A stretch of 64,000 nucleotides of DNA from Nocardia sienata NBRC 100364 (GTDB lineage Bacteria > Actinomycetota > Actinomycetes > Mycobacteriales > Mycobacteriaceae), in the NCBI RefSeq assembly GCF_001613205.1, contig NZ_BDBX01000042.1:1-64000 (forward strand), written 5' to 3'. Positions 8,432 to 18,990 of the stretch are shown one piece after another (the stretch's first letter is position 1; every line of letters starts with the position of its first letter). The translations under genes and the position numbers were made by a program. The notes beneath the pieces are model-generated. The model saw only the letters and a program-made list of their open reading frames with translations, was not told the DNA's origin and did no database searches.

Positions 8432-9037
8432 TCAGTCCGGCGGGGGCCCGGTGAGCGCGGCGAGAGCCATCGAGCGCAGCACGGCGCGGCTGCGGTCCCG
8501 GGCCGGGCCTGCGCTGTGCGGGGTGGAGTTGAGCAGGCCGAACACCGCGTGGGCCTGTACCCGGGCGGTCTCCTCGGTGAGGCCGGGCGTCATCTCGCAC
8601 AGCACCGCCACCCACACCTCCACATAGCGGCGCTGGGTACGCCGGATCTCGCGGCGGGCGGGTGGGGGCACATTGTCGAGGTCACGGTCCTGGATGCGGA
8701 TGAGTTCGGGTTCGCCGAGCGCGAAGTCGAGGTGGAATTCCACCAGCGCGGCCAGCGCCTGCCGGGGGCCCTCCGCGCCGGCGGCGACGGCGCTGCCGCC
8801 GTCCAGTAACCGGCGGCTGATCCCCACCAGCAATTCGACCAGCAGCGCCTCCTTGTTCGGGAAGTGCCGGTATACCGCCGGGCCACTGATCCCGACCGCG
8901 GCGCCGAGGTCGTCCAGGCGCATACCGAGGTAGCCGCGTTCGGCGATGAGCCGGGCCCCGGCGACGAGCAACTGGCCGCGCCGCTGCTGTTTCAGCAGTT
9001 CGCGGCGGGTCGGGGTGGCAGAATCGGCACTGGTCAC
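8432..9037 (-). CDS. TetR family regulator of the leucine catabolism operon
   Basis: A 201-residue TetR repressor: helix-turn-helix at about residues 28-60 (LDDLGAAVGISGPAVYRHFP) and a C-terminal ligand domain with acidic and aromatic residues. It is divergent from accD, in the position of M. tuberculosis Rv2506 relative to its leucine operon, so it likely represses that operon and senses an acyl-CoA; this is inference from position. The GTG at 9037 is preferred because AAAGGAG lies 5 bases upstream; a GTG at 9052 would place that same ribosome site inside the gene. Confidence 0.9.
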   Translation of the reverse strand: MTSADSATPTRRELLKQQRRGQLLVAGARLIAERGYLGMRLDDLGAAVGISGPAVYRHFPNKEALLVELLVGISRRLLDGGSAVAAGAEGPRQALAALVEFHLDFALGEPELIRIQDRDLDNVPPPARREIRRTQRRYVEVWVAVLCEMTPGLTEETARVQAHAVFGLLNSTPHSAGPARDRSRAVLRSMALAALTGPPPD

Positions 9038-9068
9038 CCGTACTCCTTTCACCAGCCCTGGACAACTC

Positions 9069-9086
9069 GGTTAGTCAAGATTAACC
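9069..9086. promoter_or_regulatory. Candidate operator between tetR and accD
   Basis: GGTTA, eight bases, TAACC form a short dyad in the AT-rich divergent intergenic region, and further TTAAC-like half sites follow to 9113. This is the natural binding place for the adjacent TetR protein on both promoters. Confidence 0.5.
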
Positions 9087-9131
9087 TCAATTCCAGTTAT
9101 CAGCGATTAACTCAGACGTCAGGATGACGCG

Positions 9132-10751
<1,620 letters not shown>

Positions 10752-10756
10752 TCACC

Positions 10757-12841
10757 ATGCTGAACTCCAATCACCCCCTGCCCTTCGACACGGTGCTGGT
10801 GGCCAACCGCGGCGAGATCGCGGTGCGGGTCATCCGGACGCTGCGGGCCATGGGCCTGCGCTCGGTCGCGGTCTACAGCGACGCCGACGCGCGGGCCGCG
10901 CATGTCCGGGCCGCGGATATCGCGGTGCGGCTGGGTCCGGCCGCCGCCCGGGACAGCTATCTGAACATCGACCGCATCGTCTACGCCGCCCGCCGCACCG
11001 GCGCCGGCGCGGTGCATCCCGGCTACGGATTCCTTTCCGAGAATGCCGCTTTCGCCGCCGCGCTGCACGCCGCCGGAATCGTGTTCCTGGGCCCGCCCGC
11101 CACGGCGATCGAGATCATGGGCGACAAGATCACCGCGAAGACCACGGTCGCCGCGTCCGGTGTTCCGGTGGTGCCCGGGATCGCCGAACCCGGGCTGACC
11201 GACGAGCAGCTCGTCGCGGCGGCCGCCGATATCGGTTTCCCGGTGCTGGTCAAACCGTCCGCGGGCGGTGGCGGCAAGGGGATGCGCCGCGTCGACGAGC
11301 CCGCCGCGCTGCCCGCCGCGCTGGTCAGCGCCCGGCGCGAGGCCGCCGCGGCGTTCGGCGACGACGCCCTGTTCCTGGAGCGGTTCGTCACCCGGCCCCG
11401 CCATATCGAGGTGCAGATCCTGGCCGACACCCACGGCACTGTGCTGCATCTCGGCGAACGCGAATGCAGCCTGCAACGCCGGCACCAGAAGGTGATCGAG
11501 GAAGCGCCCTCACCCCTGCTCGACCCGGCCACCCGTGCCCGGATCGGCGCCGCCGCCTGTGCCACCGCGCGCAGTGTCGACTATGTGGGCGCGGGCACGG
11601 TGGAGTTCATCGTCTCGGCCGACCGGCCCGACGAATTCTTCTTCATGGAGATGAACACCCGCCTGCAGGTGGAGCATCCGGTCACCGAGATGATCACCGG
11701 TTTCGACCTGGTGGAATGCCAGGTCCAGATCGCGGCGGGGCAGCGGATCCGGCTGGAACAGGACGATATCCGGCTGCACGGCCATGCCGTCGAGGCCCGC
11801 GTGTACGCCGAGGATCCGGCCCGCGATTTCCTGCCCACCGGCGGCACCGTGCTGGATCTGGCGGAACCCGGCGGCCCGGGGGTCCGGGTCGATTCCGGGC
11901 TCGCCGTCGGCACGGTGGTGGGCAGCGATTACGACCCGATGCTCGCCAAGGTCGTCGCGCACGGTCCCGACCGGGAGTCGGCGCTGGCCACCCTGGACCG
12001 GGCACTCGCCGAGACGGTGCTGCTCGGGGTCCGGTCCAATATCGACTTCCTGCGGTTCCTGCTGGCCGACCCGGATGTGGCGGCGGGCCGGCTGGACACC
12101 GCGCTGCTGGACCGGCGGGCCGGTGACTTCCACGCGCCGCCGGTGACCGACGATATCTTCGCGGCTGCGGCCGTGTACCGGTGGCTGCGCCGCTGGCCGA
12201 CGGGTCCGGCGGACCCGTGGGATCGTCCGGACGGCTGGCGGCTCGGAGCACAGGCACCGATCCGGATCCGGCTGGCGGGCGGAGACCGGGTGGTGCACGT
12301 CGACCTCACCGGTACCCCGGAGGCCGCCGCGGTGCGGATCGAAGACGGCGAGCCCGCGCAGGCCGCCGCCGCGCTCGGCCGAGACGAGGCCGCCGCCGGA
12401 CTGCCCGGCGGAACAGTGGTTTACCCGGTGACCCTCACGCTCGACGGGATACGCCGCGACTACCGGGTGGCGGAATCCGGGGACGCGATCTGGGTCGCCG
12501 GCGCGTCCGGGCCGGCCCTGCTTCGGGAACTGGCCGAGGAGTCGGTGCGCGCGGGCGACGCCGTCGCGCACGACGCCGAGATCCGCAGTCCCATGCCGGG
12601 AACGGTGCTCACCGTGACGGCGGAGACCGGGAAACCGGTGGCCGCCGGCGATCCGGTTCTGGTGGTCGAAGCCATGAAGATGGAGCATTCGCTGACCGCG
12701 CCGCTGGCCGGCACCGTCGAGATACTCGTCGCGGCGGGCGCGCCGGTGCGGTTGGACGAAGTGCTCGCGCGGGTGCATCCCGAACCCGCCCCCGCGGCCG
12801 GTGAACCGGCCGATACCGAAACCGAACCCGCCGCGAACTGA
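10757..12841 (+). CDS. accA1: Acyl-CoA carboxylase alpha subunit (biotin carboxylase + biotin carrier)
   Basis: A 694-residue protein that carboxylates its own biotin with ATP and bicarbonate. Residues about 10-460 are the biotin carboxylase ATP-grasp: VLVANRGEIAVRVIRT, the glycine loop KPSAGGGGKGM, and FFMEMNTRLQVEHPVTE. The C-terminal biotin carrier domain holds the biotin lysine in EAMKMEH near residue 640. It pairs with accD just upstream, presumably as 3-methylcrotonyl-CoA carboxylase. The ATG at 10757 is chosen; a GTG at 10748 overlapping the accD stop is equally possible and would indicate translational coupling. Confidence 0.92.
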   Translation: MLNSNHPLPFDTVLVANRGEIAVRVIRTLRAMGLRSVAVYSDADARAAHVRAADIAVRLGPAAARDSYLNIDRIVYAARRTGAGAVHPGYGFLSENAAFAAALHAAGIVFLGPPATAIEIMGDKITAKTTVAASGVPVVPGIAEPGLTDEQLVAAAADIGFPVLVKPSAGGGGKGMRRVDEPAALPAALVSARREAAAAFGDDALFLERFVTRPRHIEVQILADTHGTVLHLGERECSLQRRHQKVIEEAPSPLLDPATRARIGAAACATARSVDYVGAGTVEFIVSADRPDEFFFMEMNTRLQVEHPVTEMITGFDLVECQVQIAAGQRIRLEQDDIRLHGHAVEARVYAEDPARDFLPTGGTVLDLAEPGGPGVRVDSGLAVGTVVGSDYDPMLAKVVAHGPDRESALATLDRALAETVLLGVRSNIDFLRFLLADPDVAAGRLDTALLDRRAGDFHAPPVTDDIFAAAAVYRWLRRWPTGPADPWDRPDGWRLGAQAPIRIRLAGGDRVVHVDLTGTPEAAAVRIEDGEPAQAAAALGRDEAAAGLPGGTVVYPVTLTLDGIRRDYRVAESGDAIWVAGASGPALLRELAEESVRAGDAVAHDAEIRSPMPGTVLTVTAETGKPVAAGDPVLVVEAMKMEHSLTAPLAGTVEILVAAGAPVRLDEVLARVHPEPAPAAGEPADTETEPAAN

Positions 12842-12890
12842 TCCGGCCCGGGAACCGGCGAATCCACACCGAGAACGAGAAGAGGCACAG

Positions 12891-14051
12891 GTGACCGATT
12901 TCCTGTCCACCGGCACGCTGCCCGAGCACTACCGCGACCTGGCACTGACCGTCCGGGATTTCGCGAACCAGGTGGTCGCCCCCGTGGCGGCGAAACACGA
13001 TGCCGAGCACAGTTTCCCGTACGAAGTCGTCGCCGGGATGGCGAAGATGGGCTTGTTCGGCTTGCCGTTCCCGGAGGAGTACGGCGGGATGGGCGGTGAC
13101 TATTTCGCCCTCTGCCTGGCCCTCGAGGAACTCGGCAAGATCGACCAGAGCGTCGCCATCACCCTGGAGGCCGGGGTGTCGCTCGGCGCCATGCCGATCT
13201 ACCGCTTCGGCGACGAGAAACAGAAGCAGGAGTGGCTGCCGCGGCTGGCGAGCGGGCAGAATCTCGGCGCGTTCGGGCTCACCGAGCCGGGCGCGGGCAG
13301 CGACGCCGGCGGCACCCGCACCACCGCGGTCGAAGACGGCGACAGCTGGGTGATCAACGGCAGCAAACAGTTCATCACCAACTCCGGTACCGATATCACC
13401 GCCCTGGTGACGGTGACGGCGGTGACCGGGCAGACCGGGGGCAAGAAGGAGATCTCCACCATCCTGGTGCCCGCGGACACTCCCGGGTTCACCGCCGAAC
13501 CCGCCTACAACAAGGTCGGCTGGAACGCCTCGGACACTCATCCGCTCACCTTCGACGAGGTCCGGGTACCCAAGGAGAACCTGCTCGGCGAACGCGGTCG
13601 CGGCTACGCCAACTTCCTGCGCATCCTCGACGAGGGCCGGATCGCCATCGCCGCACTGTCGGTCGGAGCGGCCCAGGGTTGTGTGGACGAATGTGTTCGC
13701 TACGCCGGGGAGCGCGAAGCGTTCGGGAAGACGATCGGGAGCAACCAGGCGATCGCGTTCAAGATCGCCCGGATGGAGGCGCGCGCCCATTCCGCCCGCA
13801 CCGCCTATTACGACGCCGCCGCGCTCATGCTGGCCGGGAAACCGTTCAAGAAGCAGGCCTCCATCGCCAAACTGGTGGCCAGTGAAGCGGCCATGGACAA
13901 CGCGCGCGATGCCACCCAGATCTTCGGCGGCTACGGGTTCATGAACGAATACCCGGTGGCCCGGCACTACCGGGACAGCAAGATCCTCGAAATCGGCGAG
14001 GGCACCACGGAAGTACAACTCATGCTGATCGGACGGGAGCTCGGCCTGTGA
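12891..14051 (+). CDS. fadE19: Acyl-CoA dehydrogenase (isovaleryl-CoA dehydrogenase type)
   Basis: A 386-residue FAD-dependent dehydrogenase, expected to oxidise isovaleryl-CoA to 3-methylcrotonyl-CoA. Typical elements: FGLTEPGAGSDAGGTRT near residue 130, the SKQFITNSGTD strand, REAFGKTIGSNQAIAFKIA near 285, and the C-terminal IFGGYGFMNEYPVARHYRDSK followed by ILEIGEGTTEVQ, whose Glu is the usual catalytic base position near residue 365-375. Start at the GTG at 12891 with AGAAGAGG upstream. Same order as M. tuberculosis fadE19; its stop overlaps the next gene by four bases. Confidence 0.9.
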   Translation: MTDFLSTGTLPEHYRDLALTVRDFANQVVAPVAAKHDAEHSFPYEVVAGMAKMGLFGLPFPEEYGGMGGDYFALCLALEELGKIDQSVAITLEAGVSLGAMPIYRFGDEKQKQEWLPRLASGQNLGAFGLTEPGAGSDAGGTRTTAVEDGDSWVINGSKQFITNSGTDITALVTVTAVTGQTGGKKEISTILVPADTPGFTAEPAYNKVGWNASDTHPLTFDEVRVPKENLLGERGRGYANFLRILDEGRIAIAALSVGAAQGCVDECVRYAGEREAFGKTIGSNQAIAFKIARMEARAHSARTAYYDAAALMLAGKPFKKQASIAKLVASEAAMDNARDATQIFGGYGFMNEYPVARHYRDSKILEIGEGTTEVQLMLIGRELGL

Positions 14052-14578
14052 GCGGCGAAAAGATCACCAAGGACGTCGATCACGACGTATCCGGCCTGAA
14101 ACGGGTGGTGCAAACCGGTCTGTGGTTCGAGGAGCTGGAGACCGGAGTGCTCTACGAGCACCGTCCCGGCCGCACCATGACCGAAACCGACAACGTCCTG
14201 TTCAGCACCCTCACGATGAACACGCAGGGCTTGCACATCGACAAAGCCTTCAGTGATGCCCAGGAGCCGTTCCATGAGCGGCTGGTGAACTCCCTGTTCA
14301 CCCTGGGCACCATGATCGGGCAGGCGGTGGCGCATCTGACCCAGGGCACCACGGTCGCCAACCTCGGCTTCGAAGAGGTCAAGTTCCCGGCCCCGCTCTT
14401 CCACGGTGACACCGTCTACACCGAGACCGTCGTGCTCGACAAGCGGGAATCGAAGAGTCGGCCGGGTCAGGGCGTGGTCACCTTCCGCCACGTCGCCCGC
14501 AATCAGCACGGCGCCGTGGTCGGGGTGGCCGTCCGCAACGCGCTGATCCGCTTGCGCCCGTCGGAAGAGCGGCCGTGA
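14048..14578 (+). CDS. MaoC-like hydratase (Rv2499c/itaconyl-CoA hydratase type)
   Basis: A 176-residue hot-dog-fold hydratase. MTETDNVLFSTLTMNTQGLH followed by the short-acid motif around FHERLVNSLFTLGTMIG matches the MaoC-like group that includes M. tuberculosis Rv2499c. In that organism it hydrates itaconyl- or 3-methylglutaconyl-type CoA esters for the following lyase. The GTG start overlaps the fadE stop (GTGA), so translation is coupled. The position between fadE19 and citE is the same as in mycobacteria. Exact stereochemistry and substrate are inferred from synteny. Confidence 0.85.
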   Translation: MSGEKITKDVDHDVSGLKRVVQTGLWFEELETGVLYEHRPGRTMTETDNVLFSTLTMNTQGLHIDKAFSDAQEPFHERLVNSLFTLGTMIGQAVAHLTQGTTVANLGFEEVKFPAPLFHGDTVYTETVVLDKRESKSRPGQGVVTFRHVARNQHGAVVGVAVRNALIRLRPSEERP

Positions 14579-14612
14579 GCGCCGGCGCGAACACCTCGAG
14601 GAGGTACCGGCA

Positions 14613-15446
14613 GTGACCGATCCATACAGCGCGGATGCCACCTGGCAATCCGCGGGCCCGGCCTGGCTGTTCTGCCCCGCGGACCGCCCCGAGCGCTACC
14701 GTAAGGCCGCCGACGCCGCCGATGTGGTGATCCTGGACCTGGAGGACGGTGTGGCGCCGGCCGACAAACCCGCCGCCCGTACCGCGCTCGTGGAAACCCC
14801 TCTCGACCCCGCGACCACCGTGGTGCGGGTGAACCCGGCCGGTACCCCCGACCACGACCTCGATCTGGAGGCCCTGCGGCGCACCGGATACCGGATGGTC
14901 ATGCTGCCGAAAACCGAATCCGCGCAGCAGGTCACCGGCCTCGGCGAATACCTGGTCTTCGCCCTGATCGAATCCCCTGCGGGCGTCCTGGCGATCCAGG
15001 AGATCGCCGCCGCGCCCAATACCCGCGGCGTGATGTGCGGCGTGGAGGACCTGGTAGCCGCCATGGGCGGTACCGGCACCCGCCGCCCCGACGGCAGCTA
15101 CCGCGATGTGGCACGGCACCTGCGCAGCACCGGTCTACTGGCCGCCAAGGCACATCGGCGCCTGGCGCTGGACATGGTCTACCTGAATATCCGCGACCTC
15201 GACGGCCTGCGCGCCGAGGCGGAGGACGCGGTGGCGGTGGGCTTCGATATCAAGGTCGCCATCCATCCCGCCCAGCTCCCGGACATCCGCGCCGCCTATG
15301 CCCCGTCGCCCGAGGAACTGGACTGGGCCCGCGGCGTATTGGCCGCGGCCCCGAACCACCGCGGAGTCTTCGCCTACGAAGGCAAAATGGTGGACGCACC
15401 CCTACTCCGTCACGCCGAACAACTCCTCCAGCGCAGCCCAGAATGA
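14613..15446 (+). CDS. citE: CitE-like beta-hydroxyacyl-CoA lyase (leucine/itaconate degradation)
   Basis: A 277-residue HpcH/HpaI-CitE TIM-barrel lyase. Key parts: LFCPADRPERYRKAAD at the start, VILDLEDGVAPADKPAAR (Mg2+-binding Asp/Glu), RVNPAGTPDH, and FALIESPAGVLAIQEIA with MCGVEDLVAAMGG (metal-binding Glu/Asp). The M. tuberculosis counterpart Rv2498c is reported to be bifunctional, cleaving citramalyl-CoA from itaconate and an HMG-CoA isomer from leucine; the same dual role is inferred here from synteny. Start at the GTG at 14613 with a strong GAGGAGG upstream. Last gene of the operon. Confidence 0.9.
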   Translation: MTDPYSADATWQSAGPAWLFCPADRPERYRKAADAADVVILDLEDGVAPADKPAARTALVETPLDPATTVVRVNPAGTPDHDLDLEALRRTGYRMVMLPKTESAQQVTGLGEYLVFALIESPAGVLAIQEIAAAPNTRGVMCGVEDLVAAMGGTGTRRPDGSYRDVARHLRSTGLLAAKAHRRLALDMVYLNIRDLDGLRAEAEDAVAVGFDIKVAIHPAQLPDIRAAYAPSPEELDWARGVLAAAPNHRGVFAYEGKMVDAPLLRHAEQLLQRSPE

Positions 15447-15449
15447 AAT

Positions 15450-15811
15450 GTGCGGTCGACAGTCCAGAGACCGGCGACCATTGAGCACTTACAGTGAAGT
15501 GAACCTCCCCACGCTGGTCGAGGCGCACGACAGCACGCACCTTCCGTCTCCTCCAGATGGTCTACCTCCACGGTCGGGGCCCGCCCCCGATTCTGGACCG
15601 ACGGAGCGAAGGAGCGCAGCGACTGAGCGTGTGCAGTCGACAGTCCAGAGATCGGCGACCATTGAGCACTTACAGTGAAGTGAACCTCCCCAGGCCGGTC
15701 GAGGCGCACGACAGCACGCACCTTCCGTCTCCTCCAGATGGTCTACCTCCACGGTCGGGGCCCGCCCCCGATTCTGGACCGACGGAGCGAGGGAGCGCAG
15801 CGACTGAGCGG
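15450..15811. repeat. Two tandem 181-bp direct repeats
   Basis: Copy 1 covers about 15450-15630 and copy 2 about 15631-15811, with a 181-base period and about five substitutions (around 97% identity). Each copy ends with the GAGCGCAGCGACTGAGCG-type phrase and contains a small dyad, CACTT-ACAGTG-AAGTG. No convincing gene lies in it on either strand; the long open frames through it are chance products of the repeat. It sits between citE and the acetoacetyl-CoA synthetase. Confidence 0.9.
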
Positions 15812-15890
15812 AGGAGGGAAGAATCGGGGTCACAGGGCCCCGACCCGCGCGCCGAAGGCGCGCAAATATACACAGAAGGGTCCTTTGCCG

Positions 15891-17837
15891 GTGGAACCTC
15901 AGTGGGTACCGACCGAACGCGATATCGCCGACGCCCGGGTCACCGATTTCGCCCGTTTCGTCGCCGCGCGTACCGGTGCGGAACTGCCCGATTACCACGC
16001 GCTCTGGCGCTGGTCGGTGGACAATCTGGCCGAATTCTGGCTGGCGGTGTGGGAGTACTTCGAGCTCGGACCCATCGCCGGTGAGGTCCTGCCCTGCCCG
16101 GAGATGCCCGGGGCGCGCTGGTTTCCCGGCACGACCCTGAACTACGTGGATCGGGTGGTCGCGCAGGCGCGGACCGACCGGCCGGCGATACTGCAGGTCA
16201 CCGAGGGCAGCGCGGACGTGGTGGCGACTTCGTGGGCGGAGTTGGCGGCCGCGGTGGCCGCGTTCGCCCGTACCCTGCGCGGGCTCGGTGTCCGGCCCGG
16301 CGACCGGGTGGTCGGCTATCTGCCGAATATCACCGAAACGGTGGTGGCGTTCCTGGGTACCGCGGCCGTGGGCGCGGTGTGGAGCGCCTGCGGGCAGGAT
16401 TATTCGGCCAAGGCCGCGCTGGATCGGCTGGGTCAGTTGGAGCCCGTGGTCCTGGTGACCGCGGACGGGTACCGCTACGGCGGGAAGACCCACGACAAGA
16501 GCGTGGATATCGCCGCGTTGCGGGCCGGCCTGGAGACCGTACGCGCCACCGTGGTGGTGTCGCGGCTGGGTGTCGAAATTCCGGACAGCACCCCGTGGTC
16601 GGCCGCGGCCGACCCGTCCGGCGGTGAACCACTCCCGGAAACCGAAACCGTCGATTTCGCGCATCCGCTGTGGATCGTGTTCTCCTCCGGCACCACCGGA
16701 CTGCCCAAAGGCATCGTGCACGGTCACGGCGGGGTGCTGCTCGAACACCTCAAAGCTGTTGCCCTGCAATCGAATATCGGGCCCGAGGATACCTTCTTCT
16801 GGTACACCAGCCCGAGCTGGATGATGTGGAACTTCCAGGTCGCCGGGTTGCTGGCCGGGGCGACCATCGTCTGCTACGACGGCAGCCCGGCCCATCCCCG
16901 GCCGGATACGCTGTGGGAGATCACCGCCCGCACCCGCGCCACCGTGCTGGGCACCAGTCCCGGTTATGTGCTGGGCTGTATGAAGGCGGGCGCGATACCA
17001 CGCACCGATCACGATCTGTCCGCCCTGCGGCTGATCGGTATCACCGGTTCGTCCCTGCCGCCGGCGTCGGCGTTGTGGCTGCGCGACAACGCCGGGAATG
17101 TTCCGGTGGCCTCGATCAGCGGTGGCACCGATGTGGTCTCGGCGTTCGCCGGAGGGGCGCCCACGGTACCGGTCTGGCCGGGTGAACTCTCCGCGCCCTA
17201 CCTTGGGGTCGCCCTCGACGCCTACGACGAGGTCGGGCAATCGGTGCGTGGCGAGGTGGGCGAGCTGGTGATCACCGCCCCCATGCCGTCCATGCCGATC
17301 TATTTCTGGCGCGATCCCGACGGCGCCCGCTACCACGACGCCTATTTCGACGCCTACCCCGGCGTGTGGCGGCACGGCGACTGGATCACCCTGACCGGCC
17401 GCGGCAGTGTGGTCGTGCACGGCCGCTCCGATTCCACCCTCAACCGGCACGGTATCCGGATGGGCAGCGCCGATATCTATCAAGCGGTCGAGCGGCTTCC
17501 CGAGGTCGCCGAAGCGCTGGTCATCGGCGCCGAACAACCCGACGGCGGATACTGGATGCCATTGTTCGTGGTCCTGGCTCCCGGCGCCGAACTCACCGAC
17601 GAACTGCGCGGCCGCATCAACGAGGTGATCCGTACCGAGGTCTCGCCGCGGCACGTCCCCGACGAGATCCTCCGCGCCCCGGCGGTCCCGCACACGCGTA
17701 CCGGCAAGAAGCTCGAGGTGCCGATCAAACGTCTGTTCCAGGGCGCCGACCCGGCCCGCGTGGTGGAGCGCAGCGCCGTCGACGACCCGGCCCTGCTCGA
17801 CTGGTACTCGGGTATCCGCCCACCGGCACAGCGCTGA
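15891..17837 (+). CDS. Acetoacetyl-CoA synthetase
   Basis: A 648-residue ANL-superfamily ligase making acetoacetyl-CoA from acetoacetate, ATP and CoA. Seen are the N-terminal acetyl-CoA-synthetase-type region (LWRWSVDNLAEFWLAVWEYF), the AMP-binding P-loop FSSGTTGLPKGIVHGHGG near residue 265, the WYTSPSWMMWN segment typical of this family, and the C-terminal GRSDSTLNRHGIRMGSADIY and lysine-bearing TRTGKKLEVPIK. Start chosen at the GTG at 15891 with AGAAGG upstream; upstream frame is repeat DNA. Downstream of the leucine operon it would activate the acetoacetate released by the lyase, the job done by ScoAB at the mycobacterial locus. Confidence 0.92.
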   Translation: MEPQWVPTERDIADARVTDFARFVAARTGAELPDYHALWRWSVDNLAEFWLAVWEYFELGPIAGEVLPCPEMPGARWFPGTTLNYVDRVVAQARTDRPAILQVTEGSADVVATSWAELAAAVAAFARTLRGLGVRPGDRVVGYLPNITETVVAFLGTAAVGAVWSACGQDYSAKAALDRLGQLEPVVLVTADGYRYGGKTHDKSVDIAALRAGLETVRATVVVSRLGVEIPDSTPWSAAADPSGGEPLPETETVDFAHPLWIVFSSGTTGLPKGIVHGHGGVLLEHLKAVALQSNIGPEDTFFWYTSPSWMMWNFQVAGLLAGATIVCYDGSPAHPRPDTLWEITARTRATVLGTSPGYVLGCMKAGAIPRTDHDLSALRLIGITGSSLPPASALWLRDNAGNVPVASISGGTDVVSAFAGGAPTVPVWPGELSAPYLGVALDAYDEVGQSVRGEVGELVITAPMPSMPIYFWRDPDGARYHDAYFDAYPGVWRHGDWITLTGRGSVVVHGRSDSTLNRHGIRMGSADIYQAVERLPEVAEALVIGAEQPDGGYWMPLFVVLAPGAELTDELRGRINEVIRTEVSPRHVPDEILRAPAVPHTRTGKKLEVPIKRLFQGADPARVVERSAVDDPALLDWYSGIRPPAQR

Positions 17838-18039
17838 CCGGCCGGCGCCGCAGCGTCCGGTACGCCGGATCCGATACCACCGCCACCATGCCGGTCTGCT
17901 GCACACCTCCGGGAAGTCGGCTGTTGCCGCGCACGCGCTGGGCCGGCCTTGCCCGGGCCGTGTCGGACGGCAGCCGAGCGGCCCGGGGCGAATGCCGGCC
18001 GGGGTCATAGGCCGGTCCGGGAACCGGGATGGGCGATGC

Positions 18040-18765
18040 TCAGGTCCTCGGCTGGTCGGTGGAGGCCAGGCCGAGGATGCCGGTGAGGTCGTGGAGGCAT
18101 TCTTCGTAGACCGGTTCGAGGTCGGAGTAGGCGAAGTCGAGCTGGTGCAGGACTTCCATGCACAGCAGGCCGTACAGCCGGATCCAGCAGGACAGGAAGA
18201 CGTGCGCGGCCGCGGGCGGCAGCTGTTCGCCGATGGTGGCCGAGTAGGCGTTCAGCTGCTCGCGTAGGGACTCGGGCAGGTCGGCCGTATCGGGCACCGG
18301 GAACGGGCGCGTCTGCCAGAGCTCGACGGTCAGGTCCAGGAGCACCCGTTCGAACCGCTGTCCGGCCCGATGACGTGCGGATTCCGGTTGCCGGTTCGCC
18401 GGGGTTATCGGCGCGGCGAAGATCCAGCCGAACTCGGCCGGGTGGGTGATGGCCCAGGCGCGCATGGCGCGGCAGGCCGCCAGTATGCGCTCGCCCACCG
18501 GGGCGTCCGCGCGCGCGTCTCGGGCCTGTTCCATAGCGGCGGCGAGCTCGTCGAAGAAATCCGCTGTTACCGCGCCGACCAGGGCATCGAGGCCGGCGTA
18601 GTAGTGATAGAGAGCCGGGCCGCTCATCCCGACCTGCCGGGCCACCGCGTTGACGGTCACCGCGGCGGGGCCCTGTTCGACCAGCAGGGTGCGTACTGCC
18701 TCGTGGATCTCCTTCAAAGTGGCGTTGCGTAGCCGCGCGCGCCTGCCGCCCGTCTGTGTCGACAT
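18040..18765 (-). CDS. TetR family regulator
   Basis: A 241-residue TetR protein. The helix-turn-helix is at about residues 30-60 (VNAVARQVGMSGPALYHYYA) and a TetR C-terminal domain with WIRLYGLLCMEVLHQL follows. It is divergent from a three-gene unit encoding a 42-residue peptide, a flavin monooxygenase and a membrane protein, which it likely represses. Start at the ATG at 18765, directly after AGGCGAGG; a longer frame adds nine residues. The AT-rich intergenic spacer contains a candidate operator at 18830-18846. Confidence 0.9.
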   Translation of the reverse strand: MSTQTGGRRARLRNATLKEIHEAVRTLLVEQGPAAVTVNAVARQVGMSGPALYHYYAGLDALVGAVTADFFDELAAAMEQARDARADAPVGERILAACRAMRAWAITHPAEFGWIFAAPITPANRQPESARHRAGQRFERVLLDLTVELWQTRPFPVPDTADLPESLREQLNAYSATIGEQLPPAAAHVFLSCWIRLYGLLCMEVLHQLDFAYSDLEPVYEECLHDLTGILGLASTDQPRT

Positions 18766-18829
18766 CCTCGCCTTTCTGCCGGTTCGCCACACTCATTGAC
18801 ATATTAGAGCATCTATGTTGTCTTAATGT

Positions 18830-18846
18830 CTCTAAATATTCTAGAG
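18830..18846. promoter_or_regulatory. Candidate TetR operator in an AT-rich divergent promoter
   Basis: CTCTA, seven bases, TAGAG form a palindrome in an unusually AT-rich stretch (18795-18852) between tetR and the small leader gene. A related ATTAGAG half-site lies at about 18803-18809. The surrounding ATAT and TCTA tracts probably carry the -10 elements of both promoters. Confidence 0.55.
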
Positions 18847-18861
18847 TATCTAGGAGTTGGC

Positions 18862-18990
18862 ATGAAACGTTGGTGGTGGGCGCTCCCCGCGGTGGCGCTG
18901 TTCACAGCGGCGGTGTGGTGGCGGCAGTCCAGATCCGCTCGGATGCGCGCCGGTATCGGCCTGGTCCGCGAGCACGGGGGCCGGCGATGA
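18862..18990 (+). CDS. Small membrane protein, coupled to the flavin monooxygenase
   Basis: A 42-residue gene beginning MKRWWWALPAVALFTAAVWW: three tryptophans, then one transmembrane helix (about residues 5-20) and a basic tail. An AGGAG ribosome site lies 6 bases before its ATG, and its TGA overlaps the ATG of the next gene (ATGA), a strong sign of translation and coupling. It may be a membrane anchor or leader peptide for the monooxygenase; no family was recognised. Confidence 0.65.
   Translation: MKRWWWALPAVALFTAAVWWRQSRSARMRAGIGLVREHGGRR

Noticed and set aside
15489..18008. 839-codon minus-strand open frame opposite the acetoacetyl-CoA synthetase
   Set aside because: The plus strand has full ANL ligase motifs; the minus frame includes the 181-bp repeat twice and has no protein family character.
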